Assembly: GCF_018143015.1 (NCBI RefSeq)
Contig: NC_054750.1
Location: forward strand, 9,762,501-9,826,500
Direction of reading: 5' to 3'
Length of the DNA stretch: 64,000 nucleotides
Source: Lytechinus variegatus
Taxonomy: Eukaryota; Echinodermata; Echinoidea; Temnopleuroida; Toxopneustidae
Shown piece by piece: positions 36,201-46,690 of this stretch. Numbering within the stretch: position 1 is the stretch's first letter; the number at the start of each line of letters is the position of its first letter. The notes beneath the pieces were generated by a model that saw only the letters and a list, made by a program, of their open reading frames with translations, searched no databases and was not told the origin of the DNA. Made by a program: the position numbers and the translations under genes.

Positions 36201-39200
36201 AATGTAACATTTCCTGATGCTACATGGACATCATAACAATTTGTTTTTTAATCGAACTATGCATAGGAATATGAGGTCTTTTGCGTCCTGACTTTACAAA
36301 GTAAATGTGCATATTTCCATTTTTTGACAGTCGAATCGCAATAATTTGACTCTTGGGACCAATGCTACACAGACAGCGTATTCATTTAACACTGTAATAC
36401 ATTCTTTTGCTAATTTATTTCATAAAAATTAGTCTAATTGGCCCTAAGCCATCCAAAATTCACCGTAACATCAGGGTGACCAGATTTCACAAAATGAAAT
36501 ACGGGACAATCGACAAAAATAGATCAACAAAGAAAGCTACACAGTGTTACACCTGTGAAAATTATAAAGGATTGGAAGGGAGGGTGAACAAAAGAATGAA
36601 GGAGAGAAAAAAGACGAAAAAAGATGAATTGAGAAGAAAGAAAGAAAAAATTAAGGGGAAAATGAAGGGAAAAAAAGAATAAATGAAAGTTAGAATAAAA
36701 GGATGAAAGAAAAAAATAAAAGAGAGAAAAATGTTTCCGTCATTCTTTGAATTGAATACAGAAAGAAAAAGAAAGGAATGGAAGAAGAATACAATGATTG
36801 AAAGACAACATAAAGGAATGAAAGAAAATAAAGTAAGACAAGTGGAATGCCTCTGGCTGTCTCAACTGCATCACGCGATTCAACATAGCAGCAGTGCTGA
36901 CTTTGAAAACTACTATAACTCGCACAAGATGTTCAGTGATACTTGGTTACTCTTATTTCCACGTTTTATGAACTAGACCAATACACTTTACAGAGATAGG
37001 ATGGTAATTAGAAAAAATATCCCCAATGTGGCCAAAGTTCATTCACCTCACATGACCTTTGACCTTGATCATGTGACCTGAAACTTGCACAGGATATTCA
37101 GTGATACTTGATTACTCTTAGGTCCAAGTTTCAAAAGTCAGATCAATAAACTTGCAAAGTTATGATGGTAATTCAACAGATACCCCCATTATTGCCAAAG
37201 TTCATTGACCTTTGACCTTGGTCATGTGACCTAAAATGCGCACAGAATGTTCAGTGATACTTGATTACTCTTATGTCCAAGTTTTATGAACTAGACCATC
37301 ATACTTTTAAAGTTATGGTAATTTAACAAATACCCCCAATTCGGCCAAAGTTCATTGACCCTAAATAACCTTTGACCTTGATCATGTGACCTGAAACTTG
37401 CACAGGATGTTTAGTGATACTTGATTACTATTATGTCCAAGTTTCATGAATCAGATCCATAAACTTTCAAAGTTATGATGGTAATTCAACAGATACACCC
37501 AATTCGGCCAAAGTTCATTGACCTTTGACCTTGGTCATGTGACCTGAAACTTGCACAGGATGTTTAGTGATACTTGATTACTATTATGTCCAAGTTTCAT
37601 GAATCAGATCCAAAAACTTTTAAAGTTTTGATTGTAATTCAACAGATACCCCCAAATCGGCCAAAGTTCATTGACCCTAAATGACCTTTGACCTTAGTCA
37701 TGTGACGTGAAACTCATGCAGGATGTTTAGTGATACTCGATTGAACCTTATGTCCAAGTTTCATGAACTAGGTCTATATACTTTCTAAGTTATGATGTCA
37801 TTTCAAAAACTTAACCTTAGGTTAAGATTTTGATGTTGATTCCCCCAACATGGTCTAAGTTCATTGACCCTAAATTACCTTTGACCTTAGTCATGTGACA
37901 TGAAACTCTACTAGGATGTTCATTAATACTTGAATAACTTTATGGCCAAGTTTCATGAACTAGGTCTATATACTTTCTAAGTTATGATGTCATTTCAAAA
38001 ACTTAACCTTAGCTTAAGATTTGATGTTGACGCCGCCGCCGCCGCCGTCGGAAAAGCGGCGCCTATAGTCTCACTCTGCTACGCAAGTGAGACAAAAAAG
38101 AGGAGGAAAGAAAGAATGAAGGAAAGCAATAGGGTAGGAGGGAATGAGGGAAGGAATTGAGGAAGGGAGTGAAAGAATAAGGGAAAGAATTAGAAGGATA
38201 AGTAAAATGAAGAATGAAAGAAAGGAGGAAAGAGAGGGAGGAAGAATTGAAGTGAGGAGGGAATGAAAACATAATGGAAGAAGAGAAGAATTAAAAGAAA
38301 AAGGAGAGGAATGGAGGGGGGAGAAAAAAAGTTTTAAGAAAGAAAGAATATAAAAAAGGGAAATTTGATAAAGAAGACGGGTAAGAAAAAGGAGGAAAGA
38401 AAGAAAAATGAACAGAGAGAGAGAGAGAAAGGATCAGGAAAGACAAATAGGAAATAAAGATAGATGGAAAATCAAGCAGGAAGGATAGAAGGGTGAAGAA
38501 AGAAGGATAGAAAAGAAAGAAAGGTGAGGAAAAAAGTTCAAACTTCAAGCAAAAAAAATCCAATCATCTAACAAAAATCATAATGATATTTGGTGTTTTT
38601 TAAATATATTTTTGAAAAAAAAAAAAAAATTTTAGAAATGAATAAAATTTCAGTGATTTTTTTTACTTAAAAATTAGATGAAACATCGCGGCATCACTAC
38701 ACAACAAGACTCAAAACGAAAGCTGAAACAACTAGATCTAGTTAAAACTCAATAAAAAATCAAGAATCTGAGAACCCATAATATATATAGTCATACAAAT
38801 TTCCCGCCGATTTTGTGATTATTTTGGCATGTTTGGTGGAGAGAATCTGCTCAGATCCTACATGCCTAGCTAGTAGCCTGCCACACAATGGCAGGAGGCC
38901 AGTGTCTTTGCGATGTAATGGGTTAGCAAGAAAATCACCGCCGAACTTGCAAAAGTTTATTTATTGATTTTATTGTTGACTCTGCTTTGTCATCTGTTGG
39001 TTATTTTGATGAATATTCGTCACTTTTAAAAACATTTTGTTCAATATTCTGAAATACGGGACAAATAGGGGTCCCGGGAAGGGTTTGTCGGGACGCCGGG
39101 ACAAAGAAGCAAAATACGGGACAATCCCGGGAAATACGGGACGTCTGGTCACCCTGCATGTAGTAACATGTATGATCTTATTAAAACCTACAAACAAGAT

Positions 39201-42200
39201 GTGTATATATATGATACGTATAGTATAATTAGTATTTAAGTTACAATATAACAAAATGTCAAAATTCATGGAAAAACCTAACTGCAAGTACTGAAACCTT
39301 GCCTGCAACATCTGTATTTCCAATTCCAGACAATTTTTGAAGATTGCTTGAGGAGGACACAATAAAGAACAGTGTCACAAAGGATCTACTGCATATTGCA
39401 TAAAAAGTAGTATTTGAATGCAATCAAGCACAGATTTCTGAAACAATTTTTTATTGGTTGTATACATGTAGTTGTTTTGATTTTTAAAGTTACATTTGAA
39501 TGCTGCTCTTTCTCCAACTTGCCCCTTATGATATTCTTTTCAAATTCTACCTTTTATTTATACATTTTGCTGGGATTTTGATCATTTCAGACAATTTCTT
39601 GAAGACATTGCTTGATGAAGACTACCAAGTTGGAGAGCCAGATATCAGTGACTTTATCTCCTCGCATTCCAGTGCTTTTGAACAACTCTTCTTACAGGAG
39701 AAAAATATGGAGGTATAAAGTTATATAGTTGTCCTATAAAGTTCAATCATAATTTGAATAATATAATACTACCAGTGATACTGATAATGTAAAAAATCAT
39801 AGCAATGATGATAGTGAATATGATGATGATGATGATATTGATGAAGGAAGATGATGATAGTAATCTTTATAAAGTAATATGTAATACAAATATTTCTTAG
39901 TGGTACTATGATTATTATCCTTTCTTTTAATATGTGAATAGGCATATCGTCATTCAAGGAATTACTACGTGCTGGGTATCCATTTACTTCATTTAGGTCG
40001 AGAGTGACAAAAGCTTATTATATCTGGTGAAAGGAACTAGTGCTATGATGGCTGGCAATTCATCTACATAGAGATATGTTTGAATAATTTAGGATCAACA
40101 GAACATTTGACTCCCTGACAAAGATTCATGCAAACCACAGTCTTACATATCAATTATGTTTTTGCTTACAAATTGGAATAGTATTGATATTAATGTTATT
40201 ATCTTTGGCTCAATTTATCCCAGATCTGGAGTGAGTTCATGAATCGATCAGGAGAGGAACAGGATCGTTTCCTACAGGAAGTAGAAGAAGGCATGATCCG
40301 GGTTGCCAAGAAAGCATCCCTTGATCAGGACAAGAATGGTAACAGTTTTACCAAGCCAGAGGTCCCAGCTAAAGTAGAGGAGGCTCCAGTGGAGGTCCAG
40401 GACAAGAGAAGTGGTAAGATTCAAGCATGATTTTCCTCTGCGGATCCGCAGATTTCTGGGGATTTTGAAATCCTGAAGAAAATAAAACATTTTTTTTTGG
40501 GGGGGGCATAATACGTACATGTATCTTGTGAACAAGGCAGAGTCGGTAACTATCATATCCTGTGTGTTATTCTAAATTATCTAAAATGCATGTAAACTTA
40601 AATTTTCAATACATTTCTTTGCAAGACACCCAAATCCAGGTGGGTTAGTCGCCCCACTATCCCACAAGCAGTGATTTTTCTCTCTGTCTAATGCCTGGAG
40701 ATTGTACAGCCGTAATTACCTCAATGGAATTGCCATAATGCATTAGAATACGAAATTCCCCTTCATCCCTAACATAAGCATTCCTTTCAAAGAATGAATT
40801 TCAAACTGATTTAGGTAATTGAGAACATAAGAGAGACCCAAGTCAATGACAGTTCATTTCAAGTTGTCCAAGAGAATTGAAATGATATTTTTGCTTTTAC
40901 AGTGAAGATTTGGGTCAGTTTTTGTCTCACTTTCATTTTAAGCACTTTAGGGTCCCGTAACACAAAGGATAGCGATTGATAGTACACTTGATTTTAACGA
41001 TTGATTATACATTGTAGTTAATGGAATGTGGTAGAAAACTGTTCTACAATCATTGCTAAGCTTTGTTTTATGCCAAATTTTATGAAGTATCATATGTATA
41101 AATTGGGATTAATTATTTGTTAGATATGATAATTGCCTAAATATTCTACTAGTCTACAAGACCTTAATTGTAACTTTGATTGATCAAGGAGTGGGTCTTC
41201 ACACAAAGACTAGCACAATGAATACTTGCTGTTTCAAGGGGGCCCAAGTCATTGTAGACTTTGCATTCAGACCCTGTAACTTAAGTGAAGGGTTTACACA
41301 GCAGACTAATGTTGTAGTTTTCCTGTTTCAGTGTTTGGGAACTAGATTAATGTTGTTAATGCTGATGTTAAGGTATTATTTTGAATTTGGATCCTTGTAT
41401 TTATCAGAGCATCCAGCTCACTCACCCAAGGACTGCTTCAATAGGATCAGTACTCGTCTTCAAACCATGCTCCGACGAAGGCACCTCCCAAAGGTAAATA
41501 CTGTACAGTATGTTCCAGAAAAAAACAAGACTAAGAATTATCTATGCTTTATCAGAACTTTATCACAAATATAATAGACAAATGACATACCTTTGTAAAG
41601 CTTAATTTCTCCTCTTCTCCTTAAAAGTTCAATATTTTCTCTTTAATATGATGATTCAATCGGAGAAAGTGATCAAGGAATAACAAAGTTCTGTTTCTTT
41701 CCATAATGCTTTAATTTCCTGCTGATTGTTCTTTTTGAAATGTTTCATTGCATTATTTATTTTACTTTCCCCACAGGGAGCCATTGAGCTCCATGAAGAA
41801 GAACTCCTGATGTGGTTTGCGGAGGATCCTGGATCAGTGTTCATCTCCACGTTACATAGTAGCTTTGATCGGCTCCTTCTCCATGCTGTTTGCCAGTACC
41901 TAGGCCTCAGCTCAGAAAGTAAGACTTCTTTCACATTAGCCAGCGATTGGTATTAAGAAAATAAATAATGACTCGCGTCTGGCACGTGACACAAAGCTTA
42001 GCAATTTTATTGCACAGTTGATTTGAATGCTTGATTGTGCATAATGACAGTGTCATCAAGTGTTAAATGCTGTTGTACAATCAAGTGCTATGATCAATAA
42101 TTTGATCCTTGGTATTTGACATATTTCCTTGTATTATATGTCTATGCTTGTCATTTTTTTTGGAACCTTTTGGGGTTCATATCTTTAATCTGTTACTTCG

Positions 42201-42957
42201 ATAAAGTTCATCAGTTAATGAAATAATAATTGTTATGTGATATGATAATGACATAATCTTATCTGGGACAATTGCAGAATGAGTAGCATGTAAATGTTAC
42301 TCAAAATGTTAAGTGCAATTCTAATATGAGCATCCCATTGAATTAGAGTCAAGTTGCAGTTTATCTTTTAAGTTGTGTTTGATCACGTCTCTTGTGCAAC
42401 AGGTCCTGTCAAAATGATGATTTTAGACTAGTTTTAAGACTTGAGCAATTTAATTTGTGTTAATCATCATGAGATGGGTTATCTCATGTCAGAAACACTA
42501 TGAAAATTTTGCTGAGCTTCTCTGACAATTTTCAATAATTATTCAGTGTATGAACAATCACTCTGTGAAGATTACTGGACTAATAATTTAATGAAATGCC
42601 CCTTTTATCTGGATGAAAAATTATTTGCAATCCCACAGCTAGGAATACTCCTGGCAACCCATCCCCACCCCTTCAATCTATCATAATCCTCTCTGAAAGC
42701 ATGATATCTTCATTGCTGATAAACAAGAAATCAAAAGCAGAGATGTATGCAGAAGTGAAAAGTCCTATCTATGGTGTCTTTAAAGCATGATGCATTAAAA
42801 GCAGGTCTGTATTCCAGTCTAACTCTCTTTTATAATGTATGTTTCCTTCGTAGGTTTTGACTGTGACGGACAACGGCAAACCCGTGTGGAGAACAACAAC
42901 GAATCGTTCCGTCCGCCTGCTGTTCTCCTCTCAAGCTACCTGGATTCATTGAGATAA
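21249..42957 (+). CDS. R3HDM4: R3H domain-containing protein 4, seven exons
   Basis: Coding exons: 21249-21301, 32767-32921, 39591-39712, 40224-40413, 41408-41493, 41777-41918, 42854-42957 (stop TAA 42955-42957). All introns are GT-AG, and phases 2,1,0,1,0,1 fit, giving 283 aa against about 268 in human. The match to R3HDM4 rests on an RRIDN..FLKTLLDED block (about 65-80), WSEFMNRSGEEQ (about 112-123), the R3H domain (about 175-245) with Arg234-x3-His238 in 'FDRLLLHAVCQYLGL', and a tail like the family's 'PP..LLSSYL'. R3H domains bind single-stranded nucleic acid; the precise role of this protein is not established. Residues 36-66 are rich in Lys, Arg and Ser and may direct it to the nucleus. 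Exon 1 (ATG 21249, donor GG|gtgagt) is inferred from phase, a CpG patch and length. Exons 2-7 are firm. Intron 1 is 11.5 kb and full of repeats. Confidence 0.85.
21302..22430. other. R3HDM4 intron 1, start; no further gene
   Basis: A repeat end with 'cagtggcgtaactaaggggg' and poly-C sits at 21541-21595. Nothing else is recognisable; minus-strand ORFs of 70-80 codons here lack domains. Confidence 0.5.
22490..22950. repeat. Direct duplication, about 240-bp unit, two copies
   Basis: 22491-22715 and 22732-22950 are parallel copies: both contain 'gaggacag/ata', 'aacagcgcgat', 'gtgtgcctgtcgagata', 'tgttttatacaactgcaatt' and 'ttttcctgt' in order, roughly 80-85% alike by eye. It is in intron 1 of R3HDM4. 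Confidence 0.75.
23640..23840. repeat. Repeat end with 'aaatcctggatcagcccctg'
   Basis: Resembles, inverted, the ggcggatccagg ends seen elsewhere in the window. Another, 'ggcacctggatctgcctatg', lies near 23450. These are probably truncated copies of the poly-G/C-bounded repeats. Confidence 0.4.
23840..25735 (+). mobile_element. CGCTTCGCGCTCGCAT-type repeat element, copy B
   Basis: Starts near 'gatcagggggccggtcaccc' with a C-run and an A/G-rich stretch, like copy A (3398). Motif variants occur near 24027, 24770, 24930, 25048, 25155, 25430 and 25543, spaced about 105-120 bp in the regular part. It ends at 'cgaaagctgaatcaacccc'. It is interrupted by the MITE at 24191. No ORF is shared with copies A or C, so it seems non-coding. 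Confidence 0.65.
24191..24348. mobile_element. 158-bp MITE with 16-bp terminal inverted repeats
   Basis: Begins 'tacctcggtcacattt' and ends with its exact reverse complement 'aaatgtgaccgaggta'. Inserted in repeat copy B. Possible TA target duplication. Confidence 0.85.
25736..26734. other. R3HDM4 intron 1 spacer between two repeat elements; no gene
   Basis: Contains a repeat end 'ttcaggggcggcgatcctgg' at about 26150. The 106-codon ORF at 26041 crosses this repeat and has no domain. Confidence 0.5.
26735..27985 (-). mobile_element. CGCTTCGCGCTCGCAT-type repeat element, copy C, inverted
   Basis: On the + strand the motif reads GCGAGCGCGAAGCGCGAG and occurs near 26856, 27075, 27190, 27309 (degenerate) and 27700. 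The outer ends are 'agtggtgtagctaggat' (26730s) and '..gttgctacgccaatgg' (27965-27981), inverted with respect to each other. Next to the right end is a C/T-rich tract (27770-27900) that mirrors the A/G-rich tract at the start of copies A and B. It lies 1 kb from copy B in opposite orientation. Confidence 0.65.
28370..28890. repeat. Poly-G/poly-A rich decayed repeats, partly inverted
   Basis: Runs of G, C, A and T dominate. 'aaaaaaaggttatcaacaaa' near 28590 and 'ttgataacctttttttgtc' near 28722 are inverted. ORFs on both strands are compositional. Confidence 0.5.
29593..29619. repeat. 27-bp perfect palindrome
   Basis: 'gaacaaggttata', one base, then its reverse complement. A similar, broken version stands at 53562-53598 after the same words 'cactcattcaat', so it belongs to a dispersed repeat. 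Confidence 0.7.
29640..30070. mobile_element. 431-bp non-autonomous element with CAGTAGAGGTGCACGG-like ends
   Basis: Left end 'cagtagaggtgcacggccaa' and right end 'ttggccgtgcgcctctactg' are inverted with one mismatch. Inside, 'ggagacaatctcccatattg'-type words repeat in both directions. Ends starting CAG suggest a hAT-type MITE. The 142-codon minus-strand ORF at 30048-29620 spans both ends and is not a gene. Confidence 0.75.
30071..31440. other. R3HDM4 intron 1; two dispersed repeats, no gene
   Basis: 30960-31065 matches 1441-1590, and 31215-31310 matches about 15350-15440. The rest is AT-rich and featureless. Confidence 0.5.
31441..31725. repeat. Imperfect inverted repeat, about 75-bp arms
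   Basis: 31441-31520 and 31648-31725 are inverted; the shared core is 'ttcaaattctcagaca.acat' and the outer parts share 'ctgtattt'. Spacer about 125 bp. Probably a diverged foldback element. Confidence 0.6.
31726..32766. other. R3HDM4 intron 1, end; nothing recognised
   Basis: Unique-looking AT-rich DNA ending in the acceptor 'catatacag' before exon 2. Confidence 0.5.
33787..34809. mobile_element. 1.0-kb non-autonomous element with inverted ends
   Basis: The left end 'ggggcccgtttctcaacacc' matches inverted the right end 'ggtgttgagaaacgggcccc'. It has no transposase ORF. It lies in R3HDM4 intron 2. The CGTTTC next to a G/C run relates it to the MITEs at 5854, 17895 and 55441. Confidence 0.8.
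35395..35875 (-). pseudogene. Degenerate 3' fragment of a CR1/L2-type LINE reverse transcriptase
   Basis: Minus-strand translation gives, with stops and frame changes, the C-terminal signature of CR1/L2 polyproteins: 'HLDCNNGLLLGVPDTQLSKL' (cf. LDYCNSLL.GLP), then fragments like 'ECSCLPR' and 'SKDLLSEKR', and 'KALGDRAFRKMAPNL' (cf. FGDRAFS.AAP.LWN). It is a dead fragment in R3HDM4 intron 2, unrelated in age to the intact LINE at 6190-9507. Confidence 0.7.
36580..36835. repeat. Purine-rich (GAAA)n-like tract
   Basis: A run of gaaag/aaaaag words. The Lys-rich ORF it makes is compositional. Confidence 0.75.
37020..38010. repeat. Tandem array, about 155-bp unit, six or so copies
   Basis: The anchor 'catgtgac' recurs near 37070, 37223, 37383, 37535, 37697 and 37884, with 'ttcattgacc', 'tttgacctt' and 'tccaagtttcatgaa' in each unit. 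It is followed by a (GCC)n run at 38033-38048 and 'tctcactctgctacgcaagt'. Confidence 0.85.
38095..38545. repeat. Purine-only (GGAA/GAAA)n tract
   Basis: About 450 bp almost free of pyrimidines except T. The Ser/Phe/Leu-rich minus-strand ORFs are artefacts. Confidence 0.85.
40950..41080. mobile_element. Short MITE, 'cccgtaacacaaag' family, copy 1
   Basis: Begins 'gggtcccgtaacacaaagg' and ends 'attgctaagctttgtttta'. It is a degenerate inverted structure in R3HDM4 intron 4. Related copies are at 41975 (degraded) and 43514. Confidence 0.5.
41975..42125. mobile_element. Short MITE, 'cccgtaacacaaag' family, degraded copy
   Basis: 'cgtgacacaaagcttagcaa' then 'attgtgcataatgaca' and 'tgtacaatcaagtgct' match the parts of the 43514 copy in order. 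In R3HDM4 intron 6. Confidence 0.45.
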
Positions 42958-43513
42958 TGAAAAGCTTCTGAGGAAAATCCACCACAGGGATAGTCCAGGT
43001 ATAACCGCTTCCCACATCATTCTTCTTGTCTGCAAGCACACACAACCACACATACAACACACATATTATGTGATACAATCTTTAAAGGTGCTTCATTACA
43101 TAATCATGAAAGAATCATGATACAAAATTATCGATTCACAAAGTCAAATGTTTAGTGATGTGAATTCATAGTATCTTTAAATTCGACATTGTGATTTTGA
43201 TATTATGATAATAGCAATGAAAATAACAATTTTAGGGTCTTCATGTAGTCTTAACAATCAGAATACGTAAGTAAAATGGTGCATTCTGGGAATGAGACCA
43301 AGATCCAATTGGGTAGTTTGGACTTAAGTTGATACTATTCAAAGCAGATTTGTCACTTTGCATTTAAATTTGAAATGCATACATGTATTGTAAAACAGGA
43401 CAGGTTATGATAGGAGAGATTGTTATGGGGGGAAAATATGCCAAAAGTCACATCAGTGGATCTAACTCCAAATGAATGGATGGCATATCATTGGAAATAG
43501 CATAGTAGATCTT
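42958..43513 (+). other. R3HDM4 3' untranslated region, extent unknown
   Basis: Follows the TAA at 42955. No convincing AATAAA stands close by, so the transcript end is not placed. Confidence 0.4.
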
Positions 43514-43643
43514 GGGCCCGTAACACAAAGCTTAGCAATTATCGTAGAACATTTTTCTACGATCGACTCCATTGACTACAATGTACAATCAATCGTGAAA
43601 ATCAAGTGTACAATTAATTGCTAACCTTTGTGATACTGGACCC
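43514..43643. mobile_element. 130-bp palindromic MITE
   Basis: Ends 'gggcccgtaacacaaagctt' and 'cctttgtgatactggaccc' are inverted; the inner arms share 'ttagcaatt' and 'ttgtac'-type words around a 'ctacgatcg' centre. Confidence 0.75.
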
Positions 43644-43815
43644 TGGTCAGTCTGGGGTTGGTTTCACAGATGTAAGTTGGGCAATATTTGGTCCATTGGA
43701 AGACTGTTGATATTACGTATAGGTACATGTAGTCATAATCATTGAATTCTGTCTTCATAATGGCATACAGATATATATGTGTAGTGAAATAGAGCTCTTC
43801 GATCATGTTAGCATA

Positions 43816-43985
43816 CAGTGGCGGATCCAGGATTTCAAAATAGAGGGGGTGCAAAGAGCAACTTTGATATTAGAGGTAGCGACAAAGACAATTTTATTGG
43901 AGCTATAGATAAAGGTTCATTCAATGAGTGATTAACAAAAATATAAAGGGGTGCACCCCACTCCCCTGGCCTGGATCCGCTACTG
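43816..43985. mobile_element. 170-bp element with CAGTGGCGGATCCAGG ends
   Basis: Left 'cagtggcggatccagg' and right 'cctggatccgctactg' are inverted with one mismatch. This is a short complete copy of the ends that also border the longer repeats at 3400, 13274 and 26150. Confidence 0.75.
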
Positions 43986-43999
43986 TCTTTTAGGCAAAT

Positions 44000-44919
44000 A
44001 TTCTTTGTAAGAATCACTGTCAAATATATCATTTCTCTCGAAAAAATAATAGGAATAACTGCGCATGACATCGCTGTATCGTAAACGACTACCTTGCACA
44101 TTGTTACTCTTTCTAAGTGAATAGCTGTAGTATGTGTGTATGTATTATGTACCATGTACAAGTTTAAGGTATATTTAACTATTAGCTGTGTGCTCTAAAA
44201 GTTTGCTACATGTAGATCGTTGGTTGTGCTCAAGACAATTTTGGAACTGTGACATGATAGAGGTTTGTGGCATTGTCTAGTACTGTGTACTATAGGTTCA
44301 TAACTTGAAGTGTATATGTAATCTAAAGTAAGTTTGCTAGAACAGAAAGATTGTGGAATAATGTCAAGTATTTGGATGTGAGTCATTAATATCTTGTATC
44401 GGTGGATGTGAAATGCTGTAAAAAGTTTGTATCAGTCATTATGTACATGTCACCTCAGGATCTGGGAATTTTTAAAGAAAAAGTCGCGAGTTATCACTTA
44501 TTAGTGCATAAATTCCTAGTTCCATGCAATATAAATCATCATGTCATTATTCAAACCATCTACAGGGAAAACACTGACTGCAAGGTCATCATTGAATTAT
44601 GACTAAAAATGTCATGTGGACTTATAGTGTTATTGTTTGAATTTAAAGCCGGTCTACATGTATTTTATGACCTTGATCTCAATTTTCATCAACTGTTTCT
44701 TTTTAGTTGTCCAGATATCGTGCCCTCTGTCAATAATGTTGACAACTTTTGTTATTGGTCGTTCTTACATTTATCCCTCAAATTGAGTCATTTTTAATTG
44801 GAAAGACATTCTCTCTTTTTTCAATTTAAGTTCAAATTGTTATTCATTCACAAAAACCTGAACAAAGTATTTACATATATATAGCTGATGTTCAATTTTG
44901 ACTATCATTTTTCTGTTTT
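44000..44919. other. Intergenic, nothing recognised
   Basis: AT-rich DNA with several 'acatgta' words; ORFs of 60-66 codons without domains. Confidence 0.5.
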
Positions 44920-45035
44920 CTCAGCAATTACACAATTTTTTTTAGAATTGTTTGGCTCATATTTTTTATTTACAAATTTTTGTTGGTCATTTTATTGGAT
45001 TCTGTTCAAATGCATTTTGATTTTTTGAGATTTTA
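44920..45035. repeat. Dispersed repeat, also at 58548-58675 and 59785-59905
   Basis: Shared order: 'cagcaattacacaattt', 'tggctcatattttttatt' (or variant), 'ggattctgt' and 'cattttgagat'-like ends. The copies at 58548 and 59785 flank exons 5 and 6 of ATP6V0B. No inverted ends are seen. Confidence 0.65.
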
Positions 45036-46093
45036 CCATAATTGGCATTTATGTTTTATGTTAACAGGAATGAGGCTTGATTTTTACCTACTGGTAGCAT
45101 GGAATGAGTCTGTAGGGCCTACTGATTTGCTGTGAATTTTGATAGTTTAACTATTTGATACAAATTATATTATTTTATCCTATTTATTATATGACATTTG
45201 GAGTTCTTATATTTCAATCAGGAATGTATGCAAATAATAGATGTTTCAGAAGGCAATTTTATAATTTTTAATGTAAAAACGATGAATTTACATGTAGTTT
45301 CATGTAGCCACAAAGTAACTGAAGTAGGCAACAAAATCTGAATATAAGCCATTATAAAGTGACTTTATAAGAATGAAGCTATATTAATGGCCTTTCTTGT
45401 TCAATAATTGTGATTTATCATTTGTGTGTTAATGATATTTTGAAAGTAATAGACCCTTCCCTATTTTGCTGAATTTGGTGACATATATAAAAGATTTCAA
45501 CAATCAGAGAGAAAGGTGTCATGGTATTGTACAATTTTTATCATGAATTGTGAATTTTCTGTCAATATCTTGTTCCTCCTTATCATTTGAATTAGATGTA
45601 ATCTGTCTCATTTTGGAGACCTGTGCATTTGTTTTCTACACATGTAGGTTTTAGGCTGCTAATCAACAATTATGGAGCAGAAATGGGAATCAATGCGGTG
45701 GAATTATAATCACAATGGACCATCACAATTGTCTTTTGTTCTAGAATGTGTTGATCTTTAAGAAAAAAAATCAAATATTTTAACTATGGAAAGCCAACTA
45801 GCACTTTAATTTGTCATCTAAAGTGCCCTCTTGTGAGTATTTTAGGAGAAGAGTGACAAGTCAAAGCCATGGCACATGCACAGGAAGAAAGATATCATCT
45901 CTCAGAAGCATGGTGTTTTAACCATAGGCCTGATGTTTATACCGAGGTGATTTTTTAATATGTGGTCTGAAACCAAATAATGCAGATTCAATGCATCAGG
46001 CATGTTTAATCAATGTGTATAATGCGACACTACTCCAACAATGAAAATGTACATACACTATGGTTGCATACCGAGGACTCAAAATCCCCTTTG
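45036..46093. other. Intergenic, nothing recognised
   Basis: AT-rich, without repeats or exons that I can support. Confidence 0.45.
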
Positions 46094-46690
46094 TTAAAGG
46101 ACAAGTCCACACCAACAAAAAGTTGATTTGAATAAAAGGAGAAAAATCCAACAAACATAACACTGAAAATTTCATCAAAATCGGATGTAAAATACAAAAG
46201 TTATGACATTTTAAAGTTCCGCTTAATTTCACAAACAGTTGTATGCACATCCTGGTCGGTATGCAAATGAGGAGACTGATGACATCATCCACTCACTATT
46301 TCTTTTGTATTTTATTAAATGAAATATGAAATATTCTAATTTTCCCCTCATTGTCAAGTGAAACAACGATTAATTCCTCCCTGAACGTGTGGAATTAGCA
46401 TTATTTAATACTATATGGTTCAGTCAAGTTGGTCCATATTGTCAAATCTGTAAAAAATGAAATATTGTATAATTCAAACAATAATAGTGAGTGATGGACA
46501 TCATCGACCAACTCATCTGCATGTCACTGAGTTGTGCATATCACTGTTTTGTGAAAAATAAGGGAAACTTTAAAATGCCATAACTTTCTTATTCTACATC
46601 AGATTTTGATGAAATGTTTAGCATTCTGCTAGTTCGATTTTTCTCTATTTATTTAAGTCAACATTTTTCTGGGGTGGACTTGACCTTTAA
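46094..46690. mobile_element. TTAA-bounded foldback element, copy 1 (597 bp)
   Basis: Starts 'ttaaaggacaagtccac' and ends 'ggtggacttgacctttaa'. The arms are long inverted repeats including 'aacaaaaagttgattt' and 'atttcatcaaaatc', with 'gatgacatcatc' near the centre. It has no ORF of its own. TTAA at both ends suggests a piggyBac- or Kolobok-type target. Confidence 0.85.

Larger units (their letters stand above)
36472..39156. mobile_element. 2.7-kb element with hAT-like ends CAGGGTGACCAGA
   Basis: 'cagggtgaccaga' starts at 36472, and its exact inverse ends at 39156. Subterminal 'aaatacgggacaat' words occur at both sides (36508 and 39110). Inside are purine-rich tracts and a 155-bp tandem array, with no transposase. 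CAGGG ends suit the hAT superfamily. The flanking 8-mers do not match, so no target duplication is confirmed. In R3HDM4 intron 2. Confidence 0.65.

Noticed and set aside
41656..41934. Minus-strand ORF of 92 codons
   Set aside because: It is the antisense shadow of R3HDM4 exon 6.
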